Notes: a model not told the origin generated them from the sequence alone. DNA of 64,000 nucleotides from an uncultured Sphingobacteriaceae bacterium (GCA_946480915.1 CAMLLO010000005.1:62001-126000), one strand, 5' to 3'; shown: positions 18,477 to 30,097, counted from the stretch's first letter. Made by a program: numbers and translations.

Positions 18477-19084
18477 TCTTCTTTAACCGGAAAAACCTCG
18501 GCCAGCGGACTGAATAGATAGATTCTTCTGGTGTTTAGTTCGAGGCATTTAATCCGTTTTCTCAATAATTCATCTTTCCGGAAGGTTCTGCCATCTTTTA
18601 ATTTAAAAATACTCTTCATCGCAAGTAATTCCACGGGTACTCCATTCGATGCCGTGTCGTATTTGCGTAATGCTCTGAACAGGTTTAAATCGCTGCAGCT
18701 GGATGCGGCTGGGTTGTCTAAGTAAAGGTTAATGGCTCCTTTTAAATCAGTTGGGAAGACCTCTTTTTCAAAGAAGGGTTTCATCATTTTTTTAAAGTTA
18801 GATTTCCACTCAAGGCCGTGTGGTTTTGCTTTTCCCTGGTATTCGTTCCAGGTTTGGAGATGTGCAAATTCATGAACCGTAGTTACCAGAAATGCGTAAG
18901 GGTTTAGATTGAAATTGACCGATATGCGGTGATTATCACCATTATAAGGCGGCCGGTAATCGCCGAATTTAGTGTTCCTTCCGCGGGATACCTTAAAGTC
19001 GCATTTGTAATAATCAATCCAGCGGGCAATAATGGGAGCTGCTTCAGCAGGTATGTATTTTGCCAGAACTTGTGCCTTATCCAA
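18473..19084 (-). CDS. SprT-like zinc metallopeptidase-domain protein
   Basis: The 203 residues contain the zincin motif HEFAH (in TTVHEFAHLQTW, around residue 87) followed by HGLEW about 20 residues later, which together form the SprT/SPRTN-type metal site. The usual C-terminal zinc ribbon of SprT is not obvious. The only start in the 5' part is TTG at 19084, 5 bp after the feoB stop, so translation may be coupled to feoB. The role is unknown; eukaryotic SPRTN degrades DNA-protein crosslinks, but this cannot be assumed here. Confidence 0.8.
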   Translation of the reverse strand: MDKAQVLAKYIPAEAAPIIARWIDYYKCDFKVSRGRNTKFGDYRPPYNGDNHRISVNFNLNPYAFLVTTVHEFAHLQTWNEYQGKAKPHGLEWKSNFKKMMKPFFEKEVFPTDLKGAINLYLDNPAASSCSDLNLFRALRKYDTASNGVPVELLAMKSIFKLKDGRTFRKDELLRKRIKCLELNTRRIYLFSPLAEVFPVKED

Positions 19085-19089
19085 CCTGT

Positions 19090-21207
19090 TTACTTTAAAA
19101 TATTATACACCAGTAAACTTGCAAGATAAGCAAGAGCAGTCATATATCCCAGCTGAATAATTGGCCATTTCCAGCTTTTAGTTTCCCGGTATACAACAGC
19201 CAGTGTGCTCATGCATTGCATCGCGAAAGCATAAAAAATCATTAAAGAAAATGCCACAGCAAAGGTGAAAACAGGTTGTCCCGTTTCGGGATTTCTTGCC
19301 TGGTGCATTTTATCTCTTACAGATTCTATCTGCGAATCGTCACTGCTTACACTATAAATGGTTGCCATTGTTCCGACAAAAACCTCACGGGCAGCAAAGG
19401 AAGTGATAAGGGCGATTCCGATTTTCCAGTCAAATCCTAATGGCTTGATTGATGGTTCGATGGCTTTTCCTATAACTCCGGCATACGAGTGTTCCAGCTT
19501 ATCCGCAGCTTTAGAGCGTTCTAGCTCATCCGGAGGATATTTCTCTGTATAGGCTTTAGATTGATATTTAAGCTCAATCTCGTGCAGTTTATTAGCCGGG
19601 CCATAAGAAGCCAGTACCCATAATATGATCGATATGGCCACAATTACTTTTCCGGCTTCAAATACAAATGCCTTTACTTTTTCATACATGGTATAAAGCA
19701 CATTATCCCAACGTGGCATGCGGTATACCGGAAGTTCCATGATGAAATATCCGCGTTCTCTCGACTTGATAAGAAATTTCATTATCCAGGCAACCAGAAT
19801 TGCGGAAACAATGCTTAAAACGTACATCCCCATTAAAGCCAATGCTTGTAGGCTGAATAAGCCAAAGGCTTTTTGCGCAGGAACAACCAACGAGATTAGA
19901 ACGGTATATATTGGTAGACGTGCGGAGCAGCTAACAAGCGGGGTGACCATAATTGTAATAATGCGGTCTTTCCAATTTTCGATGTTGCGGGTGCTCATTA
20001 TAGACGGAACGGCGCAGGCAAATCCACCAATTAATGGCACTACAGATTTGCCGTTAAGCCCTACTTTGCGCATTATTTTATCCATCATAAAAGTAACCCG
20101 CGCCATATAGCCGGTATCTTCAAGGATGGAAATAAATGCAAACAGGATGGCGATCTGCGGTATAAATACCAATACACCACTTAATCCCGCCAATATTCCA
20201 TCAACAAATAAGTCGGTTAAAACGCCTGCCGGCAATAGCGAATGTGCAGTCTGTGTTAGCCATACAAAAATATTTTCAATCAGGCTCATCGGGTACTCCG
20301 ACCAGGCAAAAATTGATTGAAAGATTAAAAAAAGGATGGCAAAAAATATAATAAAACCCCAGATTTTATGGGTCAAAACCCGATCGATTTTATTGCTGAT
20401 TGTTTCTTCTTCTGCAGCGCCGGCACGAAACTTTACTGTGTCAAAAAGTACGTCGTTAATGAAATTGTAACGGGCGATGGTTTCGGCCGCTTGAGTTTTC
20501 TGCGAATGGAAAAAGAATTCCTGTTCAATCTCTTCTATGCGGTCGCTTTGCGATGCTGAAAGGAAGTGAAGATTTTCGTGTTGGTGGGCCAGTTGTAAAG
20601 CTGTGTAGGGTAAATCAACTTGAAGTTCTTCTCGTATTTTGTTTATTAAGCCGGGAGCTAAAACTTCAACTTCGATTGTGTCAGCTTGAAGAGCTTCCGG
20701 GGATGTATAGGCAATAGCTTCCTTAAGTTTATCTATATTTTGACCCTGTCTTGCGCAAATGGGTACAATTTGCACCCCCAAACGTAATGCCAGCTCATTG
20801 ATGTTAATGTCTGTGCCTGCCTTGTTTGATAAGTCTATCATGTTCAAAGCAATAATAACAGGGATCTTCAAATCCGCAACCTGGGTATACAATAGCAGAT
20901 TACGCTTTAGATTGGAAGCATCGGCAACAATAACAATGATGTTTGGATGTGAGGGATTATTTTTATCAGCGAGAACCTCAAATACAATGGTTTCGTCTTT
21001 GCTTTTCGGATACAGGCTATAGGTGCCTGGTAAATCGATTATTTCGGCATTTCTGCCATCGGGTAGTTTGCAGGTACCGGTCTTTTTGTCAACCGTCACA
21101 CCGGCAAAATTGCCGACTTTTTGATGTAAGCCGGTTAAAAGATTAAATAAGGTAGATTTTCCAGTATTGGGATTTCCAACCAGCGCAACTCTTAACTCAT
21201 CCTTCAC
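19090..21207 (-). CDS. feoB: Ferrous iron transporter FeoB
   Basis: FeoB imports Fe2+ through the inner membrane. The 705 residues start with a G domain (G1 GNPNTGKST at 11-19, G3 DLPGTYSLYP, G4 NMID), a guanine-dissociation-inhibitor-like helical domain to ~265, then the Nramp-like core with two Gate motifs (VPLIGGFACAVPSIMSTR and the region ASYGPA...SFAAREVFVGT) and a hydrophobic C-terminus. The start is GTG; no earlier ATG is available. It follows feoA by 9 bp as an operon with the promoter at 21451-21482. No FeoC is present, as usual outside Gammaproteobacteria. Confidence 0.97.
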   Translation of the reverse strand: MKDELRVALVGNPNTGKSTLFNLLTGLHQKVGNFAGVTVDKKTGTCKLPDGRNAEIIDLPGTYSLYPKSKDETIVFEVLADKNNPSHPNIIVIVADASNLKRNLLLYTQVADLKIPVIIALNMIDLSNKAGTDININELALRLGVQIVPICARQGQNIDKLKEAIAYTSPEALQADTIEVEVLAPGLINKIREELQVDLPYTALQLAHQHENLHFLSASQSDRIEEIEQEFFFHSQKTQAAETIARYNFINDVLFDTVKFRAGAAEEETISNKIDRVLTHKIWGFIIFFAILFLIFQSIFAWSEYPMSLIENIFVWLTQTAHSLLPAGVLTDLFVDGILAGLSGVLVFIPQIAILFAFISILEDTGYMARVTFMMDKIMRKVGLNGKSVVPLIGGFACAVPSIMSTRNIENWKDRIITIMVTPLVSCSARLPIYTVLISLVVPAQKAFGLFSLQALALMGMYVLSIVSAILVAWIMKFLIKSRERGYFIMELPVYRMPRWDNVLYTMYEKVKAFVFEAGKVIVAISIILWVLASYGPANKLHEIELKYQSKAYTEKYPPDELERSKAADKLEHSYAGVIGKAIEPSIKPLGFDWKIGIALITSFAAREVFVGTMATIYSVSSDDSQIESVRDKMHQARNPETGQPVFTFAVAFSLMIFYAFAMQCMSTLAVVYRETKSWKWPIIQLGYMTALAYLASLLVYNILK

Positions 21208-21216
21208 TGATAATTT

Positions 21217-21432
21217 TTATTGCAATATGATAGTTGAAGCCTCTAGCATGCGAAGGCTTAGCTGGTAACCTGAAACGGTTATAGCCATTGGATCGCCAAG
21301 CGGTGCAAAACGTTCAACAATAATTGGCTCACCTGGCAGGCAACCCATTTCCATAAGTTTTATTGACATCTCAAGGTCAGTGAACTCTTTTATAACGCCA
21401 GTATCGCCTGGTTGCAATTGTGAAAGCTTCAT
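21217..21432 (-). CDS. feoA: FeoA domain protein
   Basis: A 71-residue SH3-like accessory protein of the Feo ferrous iron system. The core LQPGDTGVIKEF...LMEMGCLPGEPI...GYQLSLRMLEA matches FeoA well. The frame extends to a TTG at 21453, but that codon lies inside the promoter -7 box (21451-21458), so I place the start at the ATG at 21432, which also matches the family's length. feoB follows 9 bp downstream. Confidence 0.95.
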   Translation of the reverse strand: MKLSQLQPGDTGVIKEFTDLEMSIKLMEMGCLPGEPIIVERFAPLGDPMAITVSGYQLSLRMLEASTIILQ

Positions 21433-21450
21433 GTATGTTTTAAACTCAAG

Positions 21451-21482
21451 CAAAAATAGATCTTATTTTTAATAAATCCAAA
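21451..21482 (-). promoter_or_regulatory. feoAB promoter with near-palindromic operator candidate
   Basis: On the minus strand: TTTG (21479-21482), exactly 20 bp, then TATTTTTG (21451-21458), both Bacteroidota consensus elements. The spacer contains most of an imperfect palindrome AAAAATA-GATC-TTATTTTT (plus strand 21452-21470), one base off perfect symmetry, which could bind an iron-responsive repressor. The transcript would begin ~14 bases before the feoA ATG. Confidence 0.75.
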
Positions 21483-21512
21483 TAAGCTTAAGAGAAACAA
21501 TAGGCTTTAATT

Positions 21513-21644
21513 TTAATGGCTTATCGAAGTCTCCGGATAAGACCGGAATTTTACCTTCGGACAGTTGCAGTCCTTTTTAAAGAGGCTGCACGATGATAAT
21601 GAAAGAATTCCAACCACCACAATTGCCTTAAATAAGTTTTTCAT
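21513..21644 (-). CDS. Small predicted lipoprotein with CxC motif (43 aa)
   Basis: A short frame with a textbook bacterial lipoprotein signal: KNLFK, a hydrophobic run, and lipobox LSSC with Cys19. The mature peptide is only ~25 residues and contains SLFKKDCNCPK (Cys26, Cys28), then ends SISH. Its ATG lies 17 bp inside the end of the VanZ-like gene, so it is probably translated from the gcvH-vanZ transcript. The Cys pair could bind metal or form a disulfide; function unknown. It is positioned between the VanZ gene and the feo promoter. Confidence 0.65.
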   Translation of the reverse strand: MKNLFKAIVVVGILSLSSCSLFKKDCNCPKVKFRSYPETSISH

Positions 21645-22023
21645 ATCCCGTTCTATGCAAAAAAATGTAACTAAAGATTCCCATACTAACGCCTGCCATA
21701 TCTGTTACAAAGTCCCATAAATCAGCGGATCGGTAGGTAAATACTTTCCATTGTAAAATTTCAATTCCAGCACCTAAAAAAGCTGTAATCAAAAGTATTT
21801 TAACAATAGTCATTATACGGAATGTATAACTTCCTTGTTGCCTGATTTTGCCATAAAATAACAACACGGTAAGTACAAAGAAAAAGCCAGTATGAACCAG
21901 CTTATCAAAACCTTCGAATAGGGGGAGGCCTTCAGCTACATTATCTAAGGGCATGTCGCAAAGAATGAGCACAATCGTTGCCCAAATAATAGAAAGGTAT
22001 TGGTGCTTTAGGGTGGCAAACAT
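21628..22023 (-). CDS. VanZ-like membrane protein
   Basis: The 131-residue protein has about four membrane helices (residues ~7-22, ~40-58, ~70-90, ~103-120), with FEGFDKLVHTGFFFVLTVLL and the acidic GAGIEILQ...RSADLWDFVTDMAG segment of the VanZ family. VanZ proteins alter sensitivity to teicoplanin and other antibiotics in Gram-positives; in Bacteroidota the role is unknown. Its start codon overlaps the last base of gcvH, so it is the second gene of a gcvH operon. Confidence 0.85.
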   Translation of the reverse strand: MFATLKHQYLSIIWATIVLILCDMPLDNVAEGLPLFEGFDKLVHTGFFFVLTVLLFYGKIRQQGSYTFRIMTIVKILLITAFLGAGIEILQWKVFTYRSADLWDFVTDMAGVSMGIFSYIFLHRTGYEKLI

Positions 22024-22403
22024 TAAACTCCAATCAATTCTTTATATTGATCTGCGGAAAGCAAATCGCCCGCTTCTACAATAGATTTTACTGCAATCTT
22101 AACCATCCATCCTTCGCCATATGGATCCTGATTAACCAACTCTGGAGCAGAGTCTAGTTTTTTATTGATCTCAAGAACGGTTCCAGTAACTGGCATAAAT
22201 AAATCTGAAACAGTTTTTACTGCTTCAACTGTACCAAAAACTTCGTTTTCTGTAACTTCCTGACCAACGGTATTGATGTCTATGTAAACAATGTCTCCAA
22301 GTTCGCGTTGAGCAAATTCTGTAATTCCAACAATAGCGTCCTTACCTTCAATTTTGATCCATTCGTGATCCTTGGTGTATTTTAATTCTGATGGGAAATT
22401 CAT
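22023..22403 (-). CDS. gcvH: Glycine cleavage system H protein
   Basis: Carries the lipoyl arm that shuttles the aminomethyl group between the P, T and L proteins. The 126 residues show the lipoylation site Lys63 in [13 protein letters not shown], the N-terminal YTKDHEWI and the C-terminal [11 protein letters not shown]. It has a strong promoter of its own just after sprA (22420-22451). gcvP and gcvT are not nearby. glyA, which also handles one-carbon units, is at 46.5 kb. Confidence 0.97.
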   Translation of the reverse strand: MNFPSELKYTKDHEWIKIEGKDAIVGITEFAQRELGDIVYIDINTVGQEVTENEVFGTVEAVKTVSDLFMPVTGTVLEINKKLDSAPELVNQDPYGEGWMVKIAVKSIVEAGDLLSADQYKELIGV

Positions 22404-22419
22404 GCTTTTATATTTTCGC

Positions 22420-22451
22420 CAAAAATAGGAGTATATGATGGTATAAACAAA
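22420..22451 (-). promoter_or_regulatory. gcvH promoter
   Basis: On the minus strand TTTG (22448-22451), 20 bp, TATTTTTG (22420-22427): both elements fit the Bacteroidota consensus exactly. It lies between the sprA stop and the gcvH ATG, predicting a leader of about 10 bases and transcription of gcvH independent of sprA. Confidence 0.75.
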
Positions 22452-22462
22452 GTTTATAAACG

Positions 22463-25400
22463 CTATTGTAAAGTAAAACGTAAACTCATACCAAAATTGC
22501 TGAACGATGTATTGAAGGTTTGAGAAGTATACGGTTTGGTGATATTTCCGTCGTAAAACAATCTCAAATTAAAACGCTGATTCAGTACATAATCTATCGA
22601 TGGGCGTACGGTAATATTTTTTGCGCCTGATGATATTTCGGGATCTTCAACATCTGCCCTGTAGATTACTGTTTTTCGATCATTCAAAGCGAAATCCATT
22701 TTAAAGTTCAGGTCGTTGTTCAGCTTTTTGCCGCTGAATAGTCCTAATGGGAAACGGAAGTTTGCGGTACGGTAACCAAGTCCAAAAGTGATTCCATTAT
22801 CACGTTGTTGTGCTAGCTGACTATTCGCAAGGCTTAAACTTAACAGCCTGGATTTGCGGTATTCGAAATTTGCGGTCAGATTGTTTTTCAGTCTGAAATC
22901 AATTCCCAGTAACGGCAGAAATTGCTCTGCAAGTGTTATTTGCGAGAATTGATATGCCGGAAGGAAATTATCGTTTACGTCTTTAAGGTTTGAAAACCCA
23001 TTCAATTCCTGGTATCTGGCCAAAGAATTGAAACTGTTAATATTATAGCTTGATCGATAAGTATGATTAACATCAAAGGAAGCAAAAATATTATTAAAGA
23101 ACGGGTATTTAGTTAAACCGTTATACGTCAGGCGCCAGTTAGGAATTGGGATTTTTGGAAACCCGCTTAGCCTGGTTTTATCAGGATCTTTGCCACTGTA
23201 TGCGGATAGGAACGATGCGATTACCACATCCTGCGAGTTTTTGCCATAACCATCGGAATAACCGCCGTTTACACCGGTAGAGTTTGGATTTAAAGAACCC
23301 AATCTTCTTGAAATAACTTCACGATTTGCTTCGAACTGCCTGAATAATTTCGACCCACTGTCTTTGTCATCTTTAGCAAAGGCTGTGCGGAATAGGAGAT
23401 AGGATATGCTAAAATCTCCGGTGGTAATCGGGCTCTGATTTTCGAAACTATTGTTCGTCGGGCTGAACCTGAAATTGGTTGAATAATTGAAACTTTGGCT
23501 TTTTGAAGCTGTTAATTCGATTCTTAAATCAGCGATAGGTTCTATCGTTCCCCGGATATTCAAATCTTCTTTCCGGGTTGTAATATAAAGCTGATTCATC
23601 AAACTATCACGGGTGATCCAGCCGTTTTGGACAGCTCGTCCTCTGATATCTTGTTGACCACCAAATATGAAGTCCCAGCCAGGTGCATTGGCATCAAGAT
23701 CATAACCCAAAATCTTTGATTTTGGCAAATAACCCGGTAAAAATGTGCCTTGTGTTTTGGTGTATGCTCCCGTTATGTTTTTTAGACTGGTTAATACGCC
23801 AAGCAGAAGTTTACCTGCACCTTTATTGTTCGGATCGTTCGCTTTACGTATAAATCCAAACTTATTATACAGGGTGATGAAATTTAAGGATGGATTGAGT
23901 TGAATGGTCCGTGCGTTCTGAATGGTGTTACCCAGATTTATTGAATCGATTCTTAGAGTCGATAAAGGCTCGGTTCTCCAGTTAAAGTTTGTGCCGTAAC
24001 GTGCTACCAGACTGGTCCATCCTAATCCTGGTATTTTATTGATCGGAACGGTATAGTTTAAATTCAGCGTATGGTTGTAATCGGTATTTCTGCCTAATTT
24101 CTTGAGATTATTCCACACAGTATCACGTTTTAATCCATCAAGGCGACCCTCCGGTTCATCAATAACCGAATAATTGGTGGCATTAAAATCTAACTTTAAC
24201 GATTTTGTTAAATCCCAGCCTATTCCGTATAACCGCGACATCTGGAAATTCTTATTGAAATTGGTGCTAATCGGGATAAAGTTGTTAGGGTCGTTGTCTC
24301 TTAATGTGTTTTCAGAATATAATCGGTCGACATCTATTCTGAAGTTTAACATGGATGGTAACAGCGAGAAATTAAAGTCCTTTAAAAGACTTAGCATATT
24401 CGATTTTATGATTTTCTCGAACGGAGCATAGTTTTTTGATTGTCCTGAATAGTTATAGGCCAAACCCGCTCTATAGGTTTTTTGGAGGGCGGATTCAGTA
24501 ATAAAATCTCTGTGATTGTATGCTGTAAATGCATAGTTTGCACTCCAGTTTTCGATGTCCCACAGTCGGGATTTGCTATTTGGGTCCGTTTTTATTTTTC
24601 TGACATTGGTGAAATTAATGCTTTGTCGCCTGGTAAAGTCATTTACAATGCCGTTTATCGTCTTTCTTTCATTTTTCGACAATCCTTCAAGTGTGGTATT
24701 CAGCTCCATATCCTGAAAGCGTGAATCATATTGAGGAGTGCTTAATTGTCTTGAAAAATTGAAAAACATCGGAACTTTCAAGCCCGAACGTGCAGGAAAG
24801 AATTTTCCTAGTTCTAAACTTGAGGACAGATCGAAAAACATATCCTCATTTCGATTTCGTTCGCTTACTTTTTTGTCGATTGACCCGAAACCAACGGTAC
24901 TTGTACTTCCGGAAATTGTAACATCTCCGAAGTCGGCGAGTTTTGTATTTAATCTGGCAGTGGCAGCCCAGCCACCACGCTCATCAAAGTCGGTTAAGCG
25001 TAATTCGTTAAACCATACCTGGGCGCTTTTATCCATGCCATCATCCACACCCGGATTCGATGAGCTTCTTAGTGGATTGCGAACCCCTACCATGTATATC
25101 CGAACCTTACTTAAGTCGGGTTGCCCAACAATAATGATCGTATTTTTACCATCCTTAAAAACAAACGGTATATTACTTCCAGGATGGGTGCCGCGATCTA
25201 CTGCATTATTTCTGGCAGCTTTTGCCGCCTGGAATAATTTCAATTCGATATCCAGTTTATTAACCTCAGGCCAAATAGCATTTGCATCCCTCGAACCCGG
25301 AACGGTTACTTTTAATGGAATTTGATATTCATAATAGTTGTCCTGATTATCTGTTCCAATGCGCAAGAATCCGCTAACATCGTTGTCATTTAATTGCTCG

Positions 25401-28400
25401 CCTTCGGCATGAACAAACATTTCAATTCTTTTATAAGAGCGGAAATCATTATAAGTTGTACGAAAAGCTGCTCGTCCATAGCCGTCACGAAGATTTTTTA
25501 CATTTAGCGCCAGCGATTGCTCATTCTGCCTGGTGTCACCTCTGAAATTACTGAAATCGCGTTCGCGCTCAATGCCTGGCGGAACAACGTAAGGTATTGG
25601 TGTACGACGGCCGTTCTCTTCAATATTCACAGTACTTACGTCCAGCTTTGAATTGTCCAGAGGTGGGTTTAAGCCCAAATCTGGGTCTGCAATAACTTTT
25701 GAAGAGGTGTTTTCTGAATTATACCTGCGCCATTCTCCTCGAACCAATTGCAATTTGGCCATTCTTAAAATGGTAGTATCTGCAAAATCGGTCATAAACA
25801 TCCGGGCAAAACGGATCGATTTAAAATCCTGAATATTGCCTACTTTCTGCTGGTATTGAGCAATAGGAATTTTAAACTGATACCATGATACCTGCTGACT
25901 TAACCCATTGGGAAGTTTTACAGTTGAAGTTACTTTATCGGTGATGTAATTTTGGCCAACGACCATATCTTGCGGACGAATGGATACTTTGTACTGAAAA
26001 TATTCATCTGCCAGGGATGAGTTGTTGTCGCGGTTTATATCTTCTCCGTCTGGCAGAGAAGTGGACGCAGAATTATCAATGCCTAATTCGGCTTGTGATT
26101 GTTCGTTGGTCTTAGAGTTTCCTTCCGGGCCATTGTATCGTTCATACCGCTTTAAAATACCTGCATTGGCATTGTCTAAATCGTTTCCACGATAATATTG
26201 AAAATCATCTGAAGAAGGATCCGTTTGCAGTTGCGTTGCAGCCTGGGGATTCAACTGACTTAAAAAAGGAGAAAAGAATTGACGTTCATCCGTGCTGTTT
26301 AACCCGTCTAAACCTACATCCTGAAATTTTCTCGCCGAAGGATCATTATCGAACGCCTGAATTACCGGTTGTAGTTTTGGAATCCGGCCCCATACTGTTT
26401 GATCAGTCTTAGTTGGGTCGCCGTCTCCAGGAAGTCCGTTTTCCAAAGACTTTCTGCCATCTTTTAATATATCTTCAGAGATACTACCAAGGTTAAAATA
26501 TAAATCTCCGCCAGTAGCGCCGGGTTTATAGATAAAAGGATCCATTACCCACATTTCAATAAATTCAATATTCAGAGCCTCAAAATCTGTACTTTCAAGT
26601 CTTCTGAAAATTCCTCCCCAACGGCTTCTCGGATTATTCAATGTTCCGTTTGGATTGACGCCCGAAGTAGTATAATTATACGGACCGCGAAGCATCGGAT
26701 AATACGCAAGATCGAAGGTCGGAAGGGTTAATGGCTGACCTGTGGTCGATTGCTTGAACGGAAATACTTCCTGTTCAATTACCTCTCTGACGAAATGGTT
26801 GGACTGCTCATTCTTGTCGTTTTTAATGTTCGCCGGAGTTAATGAGTTATTTCGGTTGAAGAACAAGGGGTCAATATTGTAAAATGCCAATCGGGCACGG
26901 TTGAAACCATAGGCCAGACTTAGATCCTGAGCCTCTGGAAAAAGCTGTGGTGTTCCAGAAATTTGCCATCCTGCCGGGCTTTTTATATCGATAATTGAGC
27001 GGCTGCCCTCAAAATCATCCAGGTAACTGGCGCCATTTTTACTGCCGGCAAAGTCTAAAGCACTTGGATGTCCGGGGATCAGCTTAGCAAATTCTCCCGT
27101 AAAAGTCACCGAGGAAGTTTCTTTAGTACTTAAAAAAGGCAGCTTATCAACCAATTTCGTCAGCCATCTGGAGTCGGAACTATAATTTGCATCCATGCCT
27201 AAAATAGTATTCGAAATGGCTTCTTCACCAATGTTTATTTTAGGAGTAAGCGGCCTTTCTGAAAGGTTCATAATAGTTCCACCTAAATTTAGTTTGTCGC
27301 TTGCATGATAGTCAAACCGGGATCCAAATAAGGAGCGTTGCTGTAAGCCAAACAGCTCATTATTCTCCATTTTTATTTTTATCTGCTGTCCGGAACTTAA
27401 AAGCGCCTGGTTCAGAATTCTCACCCTTCCGCTATTATAGTCTACAGTAAAATCAGCTCCTTCAACTAATGGAAGCGTTCCTGCAGTTACTTGTACAGAG
27501 CCAGGAGGAACATTAATCGCATTTAGCTGAAATTCCGAACTTACCTCTGATTGATAGGTTCCTTTTAGAATGTAGCGGTTTAGCCTGGGGAATAACTGTT
27601 GCGCCACTACCCTCGTAGAATCATATAATTGTTGGTACACATATTTGTCTATGAGATTTTGTTCGCTAACTGCGACAAACTGTTTTGCCAGGTCGGAGCC
27701 AAAGGGTTCTACAAGTGGAAATGTGATTCTGCCGTTGAGCGGATCGATTGTAACGCCTTCAACAAAGTCGAAATATCCATCGGGCCGATTATCGCCTACC
27801 TGATTCAGGTTGTCTAAATTGGTTACCTGTATCCAAAGTTTACGGTTTGTTCGGGTGCCTTCATTGATCAGAGGCATTTCAACGCCCGTTTCCTCGTCAA
27901 GTCTGAAAATATTCAGATTAAAAGCATTTTTGCTGATCTGGTAAGCTCCTAATGGATAAATGTTTTTCATCATGAGATCCCAGGTTGGGAGATTGGTTTT
28001 TAGAATCTCATTTTTAAGTAATTTGGTAAACAGAAGCTGCGGGTTATTCGGATCTACCGGGACATCTGTCGAGAATTCACCCACCTGATATTCAACCCCA
28101 TTTACATTATATCGAAATGCGACAGCCAGTACTTCGTCGGCATTCAGCGATGAATTTAAAGAGATGTAACCGAGCCTTGCGTTTAAAGTAAACTCCCTTT
28201 CCGTAAGCTTTCTGGCATAAGTAAGTTTCGAGTAATTATCTGTACCTCCGGTTCCCTGGAAGTACGAGTTTATCGAATTAGAATTTGTTAAACGAGCATC
28301 CGCGGGAAGATTTTGCAAAAGGTTATTGGATTGTTGCGGGAAGCCAGGACCCTGAAATCCAGCGGGCAACGCAGACCCTCCGCCCTGGAATAAAGTGGTA

Positions 28401-29491
28401 TTGTACGGGCTGTTTTCCCCCAAATCCATGAATGCTAATACGTCTCTCGAATCTGTGGTACTGTTGCTGCGGTTTGTTACCCATACTTCTATTTTTGTTA
28501 CTGTTGCAGGAGAAGTAATAATTGGGATATTTTGTAATGCCTTATTGTAGTTGTTTCTGAAATATTGCGACAGAAAATAATGCTTATTTGCTTCATAGTT
28601 ATCAGCGGTAATTCTGAACTCGTTTTGTTGCGAGCCGTTGCTTATGTTAATTTCTCGGGGCTGTGATTTTTGTTGAGAAAAGATACTCGTAACATTTAGA
28701 CGCCCGAACTGCAGCTGAGTTTTCAAGCCGAAAAGTGCCTGACTCCCTGTTATTAAGGTTGAGTTTAAAGGAAGGCTTACGTTCCCTGCTTCAATTTTTT
28801 GGATTATCTCGTCGGGCCTTCCGGTATAATCGAGTTTCATTTGATTTTCAAAATCAAATTGAGCCTCGGTGTTATAATTTGTTGTTATCCGCAATTTTTC
28901 TCCGATGTTACCAACCACGTTCATCTGGATCCGCTGATCAAAGTCGAAATTTCCCTGTCTTCTTTGACGCTCGTTAAAAAGAGGATTCTCATTTTTGTTG
29001 AGCCTTCCTGCCAAGGTTAATTCTGCACTTCCTTGCGGTCTGATATCAATCAGCGATCCGCCAAATATCCGCTCGAACGATTTGTTGTTAATTGAAACAG
29101 AGGGTATAAATCCGGGTTCATGCGCCTCATTAATTGGTGCGTCTGACAGTTTTCGCCAGTAATCCCGTTTTACCTGTTCGTTTTCATATCGTTGATATTC
29201 TGCGATGGTTAGATATCTCGGAGCACGGTAAGGTCTGTCGCCGATCTTTTCCTGAATGATATATCGTTTTGTTACAGGGTCAAAATCAACTGAGCGCTTA
29301 ACGTTTGCCGGGTTGGGCAGATATAAGCCAGGCTGAGGCTTAAGATCAAGAATTCTGGAATCTTTAAACGGGTATTTTACTTTCAGACTATCAGATAAAG
29401 AATTGCTCACTTGTGCATATCCTCCGCCTGAAACGAGAATGAGAAAAAAACAGTAAATCCTTCGTAAGGAAAAGGCAGGTATACTCTTCAA
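22463..29491 (-). CDS. sprA: Type IX secretion translocon SprA (Sov)
   Basis: SprA is the giant outer membrane beta-barrel that exports type IX cargo. The 2342 residues match its usual size (~2300-2500). A signal peptide ends near GGGYA|Q (~27). Recognisable SprA features include [30 protein letters not shown], the [17 protein letters not shown] segment and the barrel-rich C-terminal third ending [10 protein letters not shown]. The start is TTG at 29491, since an in-frame TAA lies three codons upstream. The order gcvH-sprA-ruvA-maeB resembles other Bacteroidota, where ruvA precedes sprA. It works with PorV (9.1 kb). Confidence 0.96.
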   Translation of the reverse strand: MKSIPAFSLRRIYCFFLILVSGGGYAQVSNSLSDSLKVKYPFKDSRILDLKPQPGLYLPNPANVKRSVDFDPVTKRYIIQEKIGDRPYRAPRYLTIAEYQRYENEQVKRDYWRKLSDAPINEAHEPGFIPSVSINNKSFERIFGGSLIDIRPQGSAELTLAGRLNKNENPLFNERQRRQGNFDFDQRIQMNVVGNIGEKLRITTNYNTEAQFDFENQMKLDYTGRPDEIIQKIEAGNVSLPLNSTLITGSQALFGLKTQLQFGRLNVTSIFSQQKSQPREINISNGSQQNEFRITADNYEANKHYFLSQYFRNNYNKALQNIPIITSPATVTKIEVWVTNRSNSTTDSRDVLAFMDLGENSPYNTTLFQGGGSALPAGFQGPGFPQQSNNLLQNLPADARLTNSNSINSYFQGTGGTDNYSKLTYARKLTEREFTLNARLGYISLNSSLNADEVLAVAFRYNVNGVEYQVGEFSTDVPVDPNNPQLLFTKLLKNEILKTNLPTWDLMMKNIYPLGAYQISKNAFNLNIFRLDEETGVEMPLINEGTRTNRKLWIQVTNLDNLNQVGDNRPDGYFDFVEGVTIDPLNGRITFPLVEPFGSDLAKQFVAVSEQNLIDKYVYQQLYDSTRVVAQQLFPRLNRYILKGTYQSEVSSEFQLNAINVPPGSVQVTAGTLPLVEGADFTVDYNSGRVRILNQALLSSGQQIKIKMENNELFGLQQRSLFGSRFDYHASDKLNLGGTIMNLSERPLTPKINIGEEAISNTILGMDANYSSDSRWLTKLVDKLPFLSTKETSSVTFTGEFAKLIPGHPSALDFAGSKNGASYLDDFEGSRSIIDIKSPAGWQISGTPQLFPEAQDLSLAYGFNRARLAFYNIDPLFFNRNNSLTPANIKNDKNEQSNHFVREVIEQEVFPFKQSTTGQPLTLPTFDLAYYPMLRGPYNYTTSGVNPNGTLNNPRSRWGGIFRRLESTDFEALNIEFIEMWVMDPFIYKPGATGGDLYFNLGSISEDILKDGRKSLENGLPGDGDPTKTDQTVWGRIPKLQPVIQAFDNDPSARKFQDVGLDGLNSTDERQFFSPFLSQLNPQAATQLQTDPSSDDFQYYRGNDLDNANAGILKRYERYNGPEGNSKTNEQSQAELGIDNSASTSLPDGEDINRDNNSSLADEYFQYKVSIRPQDMVVGQNYITDKVTSTVKLPNGLSQQVSWYQFKIPIAQYQQKVGNIQDFKSIRFARMFMTDFADTTILRMAKLQLVRGEWRRYNSENTSSKVIADPDLGLNPPLDNSKLDVSTVNIEENGRRTPIPYVVPPGIERERDFSNFRGDTRQNEQSLALNVKNLRDGYGRAAFRTTYNDFRSYKRIEMFVHAEGEQLNDNDVSGFLRIGTDNQDNYYEYQIPLKVTVPGSRDANAIWPEVNKLDIELKLFQAAKAARNNAVDRGTHPGSNIPFVFKDGKNTIIIVGQPDLSKVRIYMVGVRNPLRSSSNPGVDDGMDKSAQVWFNELRLTDFDERGGWAATARLNTKLADFGDVTISGSTSTVGFGSIDKKVSERNRNEDMFFDLSSSLELGKFFPARSGLKVPMFFNFSRQLSTPQYDSRFQDMELNTTLEGLSKNERKTINGIVNDFTRRQSINFTNVRKIKTDPNSKSRLWDIENWSANYAFTAYNHRDFITESALQKTYRAGLAYNYSGQSKNYAPFEKIIKSNMLSLLKDFNFSLLPSMLNFRIDVDRLYSENTLRDNDPNNFIPISTNFNKNFQMSRLYGIGWDLTKSLKLDFNATNYSVIDEPEGRLDGLKRDTVWNNLKKLGRNTDYNHTLNLNYTVPINKIPGLGWTSLVARYGTNFNWRTEPLSTLRIDSINLGNTIQNARTIQLNPSLNFITLYNKFGFIRKANDPNNKGAGKLLLGVLTSLKNITGAYTKTQGTFLPGYLPKSKILGYDLDANAPGWDFIFGGQQDIRGRAVQNGWITRDSLMNQLYITTRKEDLNIRGTIEPIADLRIELTASKSQSFNYSTNFRFSPTNNSFENQSPITTGDFSISYLLFRTAFAKDDKDSGSKLFRQFEANREVISRRLGSLNPNSTGVNGGYSDGYGKNSQDVVIASFLSAYSGKDPDKTRLSGFPKIPIPNWRLTYNGLTKYPFFNNIFASFDVNHTYRSSYNINSFNSLARYQELNGFSNLKDVNDNFLPAYQFSQITLAEQFLPLLGIDFRLKNNLTANFEYRKSRLLSLSLANSQLAQQRDNGITFGLGYRTANFRFPLGLFSGKKLNNDLNFKMDFALNDRKTVIYRADVEDPEISSGAKNITVRPSIDYVLNQRFNLRLFYDGNITKPYTSQTFNTSFSNFGMSLRFTLQ

Positions 29492-29512
29492 CGCCTGTTA
29501 GAATTTAGGTAA

Positions 29513-30097
29513 TTATATGGTTTTCAGGGCAATCTTTATCAACTGTTCAACTGATAAACTTTCAGATGACAATTTTATTGCGCTGTCTAATGCTTTTTCA
29601 GCTGTATTTTTCGCAAAGCCTAACATTATAAGTGCCGACAAGGCTTCGTCTTTAGCTGTATAGTACTGTGGTGCAGATGTTAGGGTTTCTAGCCCCTCTT
29701 TTTTCAGTTTGTCCTGCAGCTCCAGGATTAAGCGTTGAGCCGATTTCGGTCCAATTCCTTTAATTCGCTGCATCTGAGACACATCGCCTTTTACAATGGC
29801 AGTTTGAATCTCATCGGGAGTGACGGATGACAAGATCATTCGACCTGTTCCCGGCCCAATGCCGGACACGGAAATCAAGTGAAGAAACAGGCGTCTTTCA
29901 CCTTCTTCTGCAAAGCCATACAGCGTATGCGCATCTTCCTTTACATGCAGCCAGGTATAAAGCTTACATTTTTCCTGATTTGCAAGTTTGGAGTACGTAT
30001 TAAGTGAGATGTTAATGTGATATCCAATCCCATTAGTATCAATTACCACATAAGTGGCACACTTAAAAACTAGTTTTCCATCGATATAAGCGTACAT
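29513..30097 (-). CDS. ruvA: Holliday junction DNA helicase subunit RuvA
   Basis: RuvA binds four-way junctions and loads RuvB for branch migration. The 194 residues show the OB-fold N-terminus [10 protein letters not shown], the two HhH motifs (SVSGIGPGTGRMILS around 80 and RIKGIGPKSAQRLILEL around 110) and the C-terminal UBA-like domain contacting RuvB (DEALSALIMLGFAKNTAEKAL). Its start overlaps the maeB stop by one base (TAATG), and sprA begins 21 bp after its stop, so maeB-ruvA-sprA is one run. ruvB and ruvC are not present here. Confidence 0.97.
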   Translation of the reverse strand: MYAYIDGKLVFKCATYVVIDTNGIGYHINISLNTYSKLANQEKCKLYTWLHVKEDAHTLYGFAEEGERRLFLHLISVSGIGPGTGRMILSSVTPDEIQTAIVKGDVSQMQRIKGIGPKSAQRLILELQDKLKKEGLETLTSAPQYYTAKDEALSALIMLGFAKNTAEKALDSAIKLSSESLSVEQLIKIALKTI

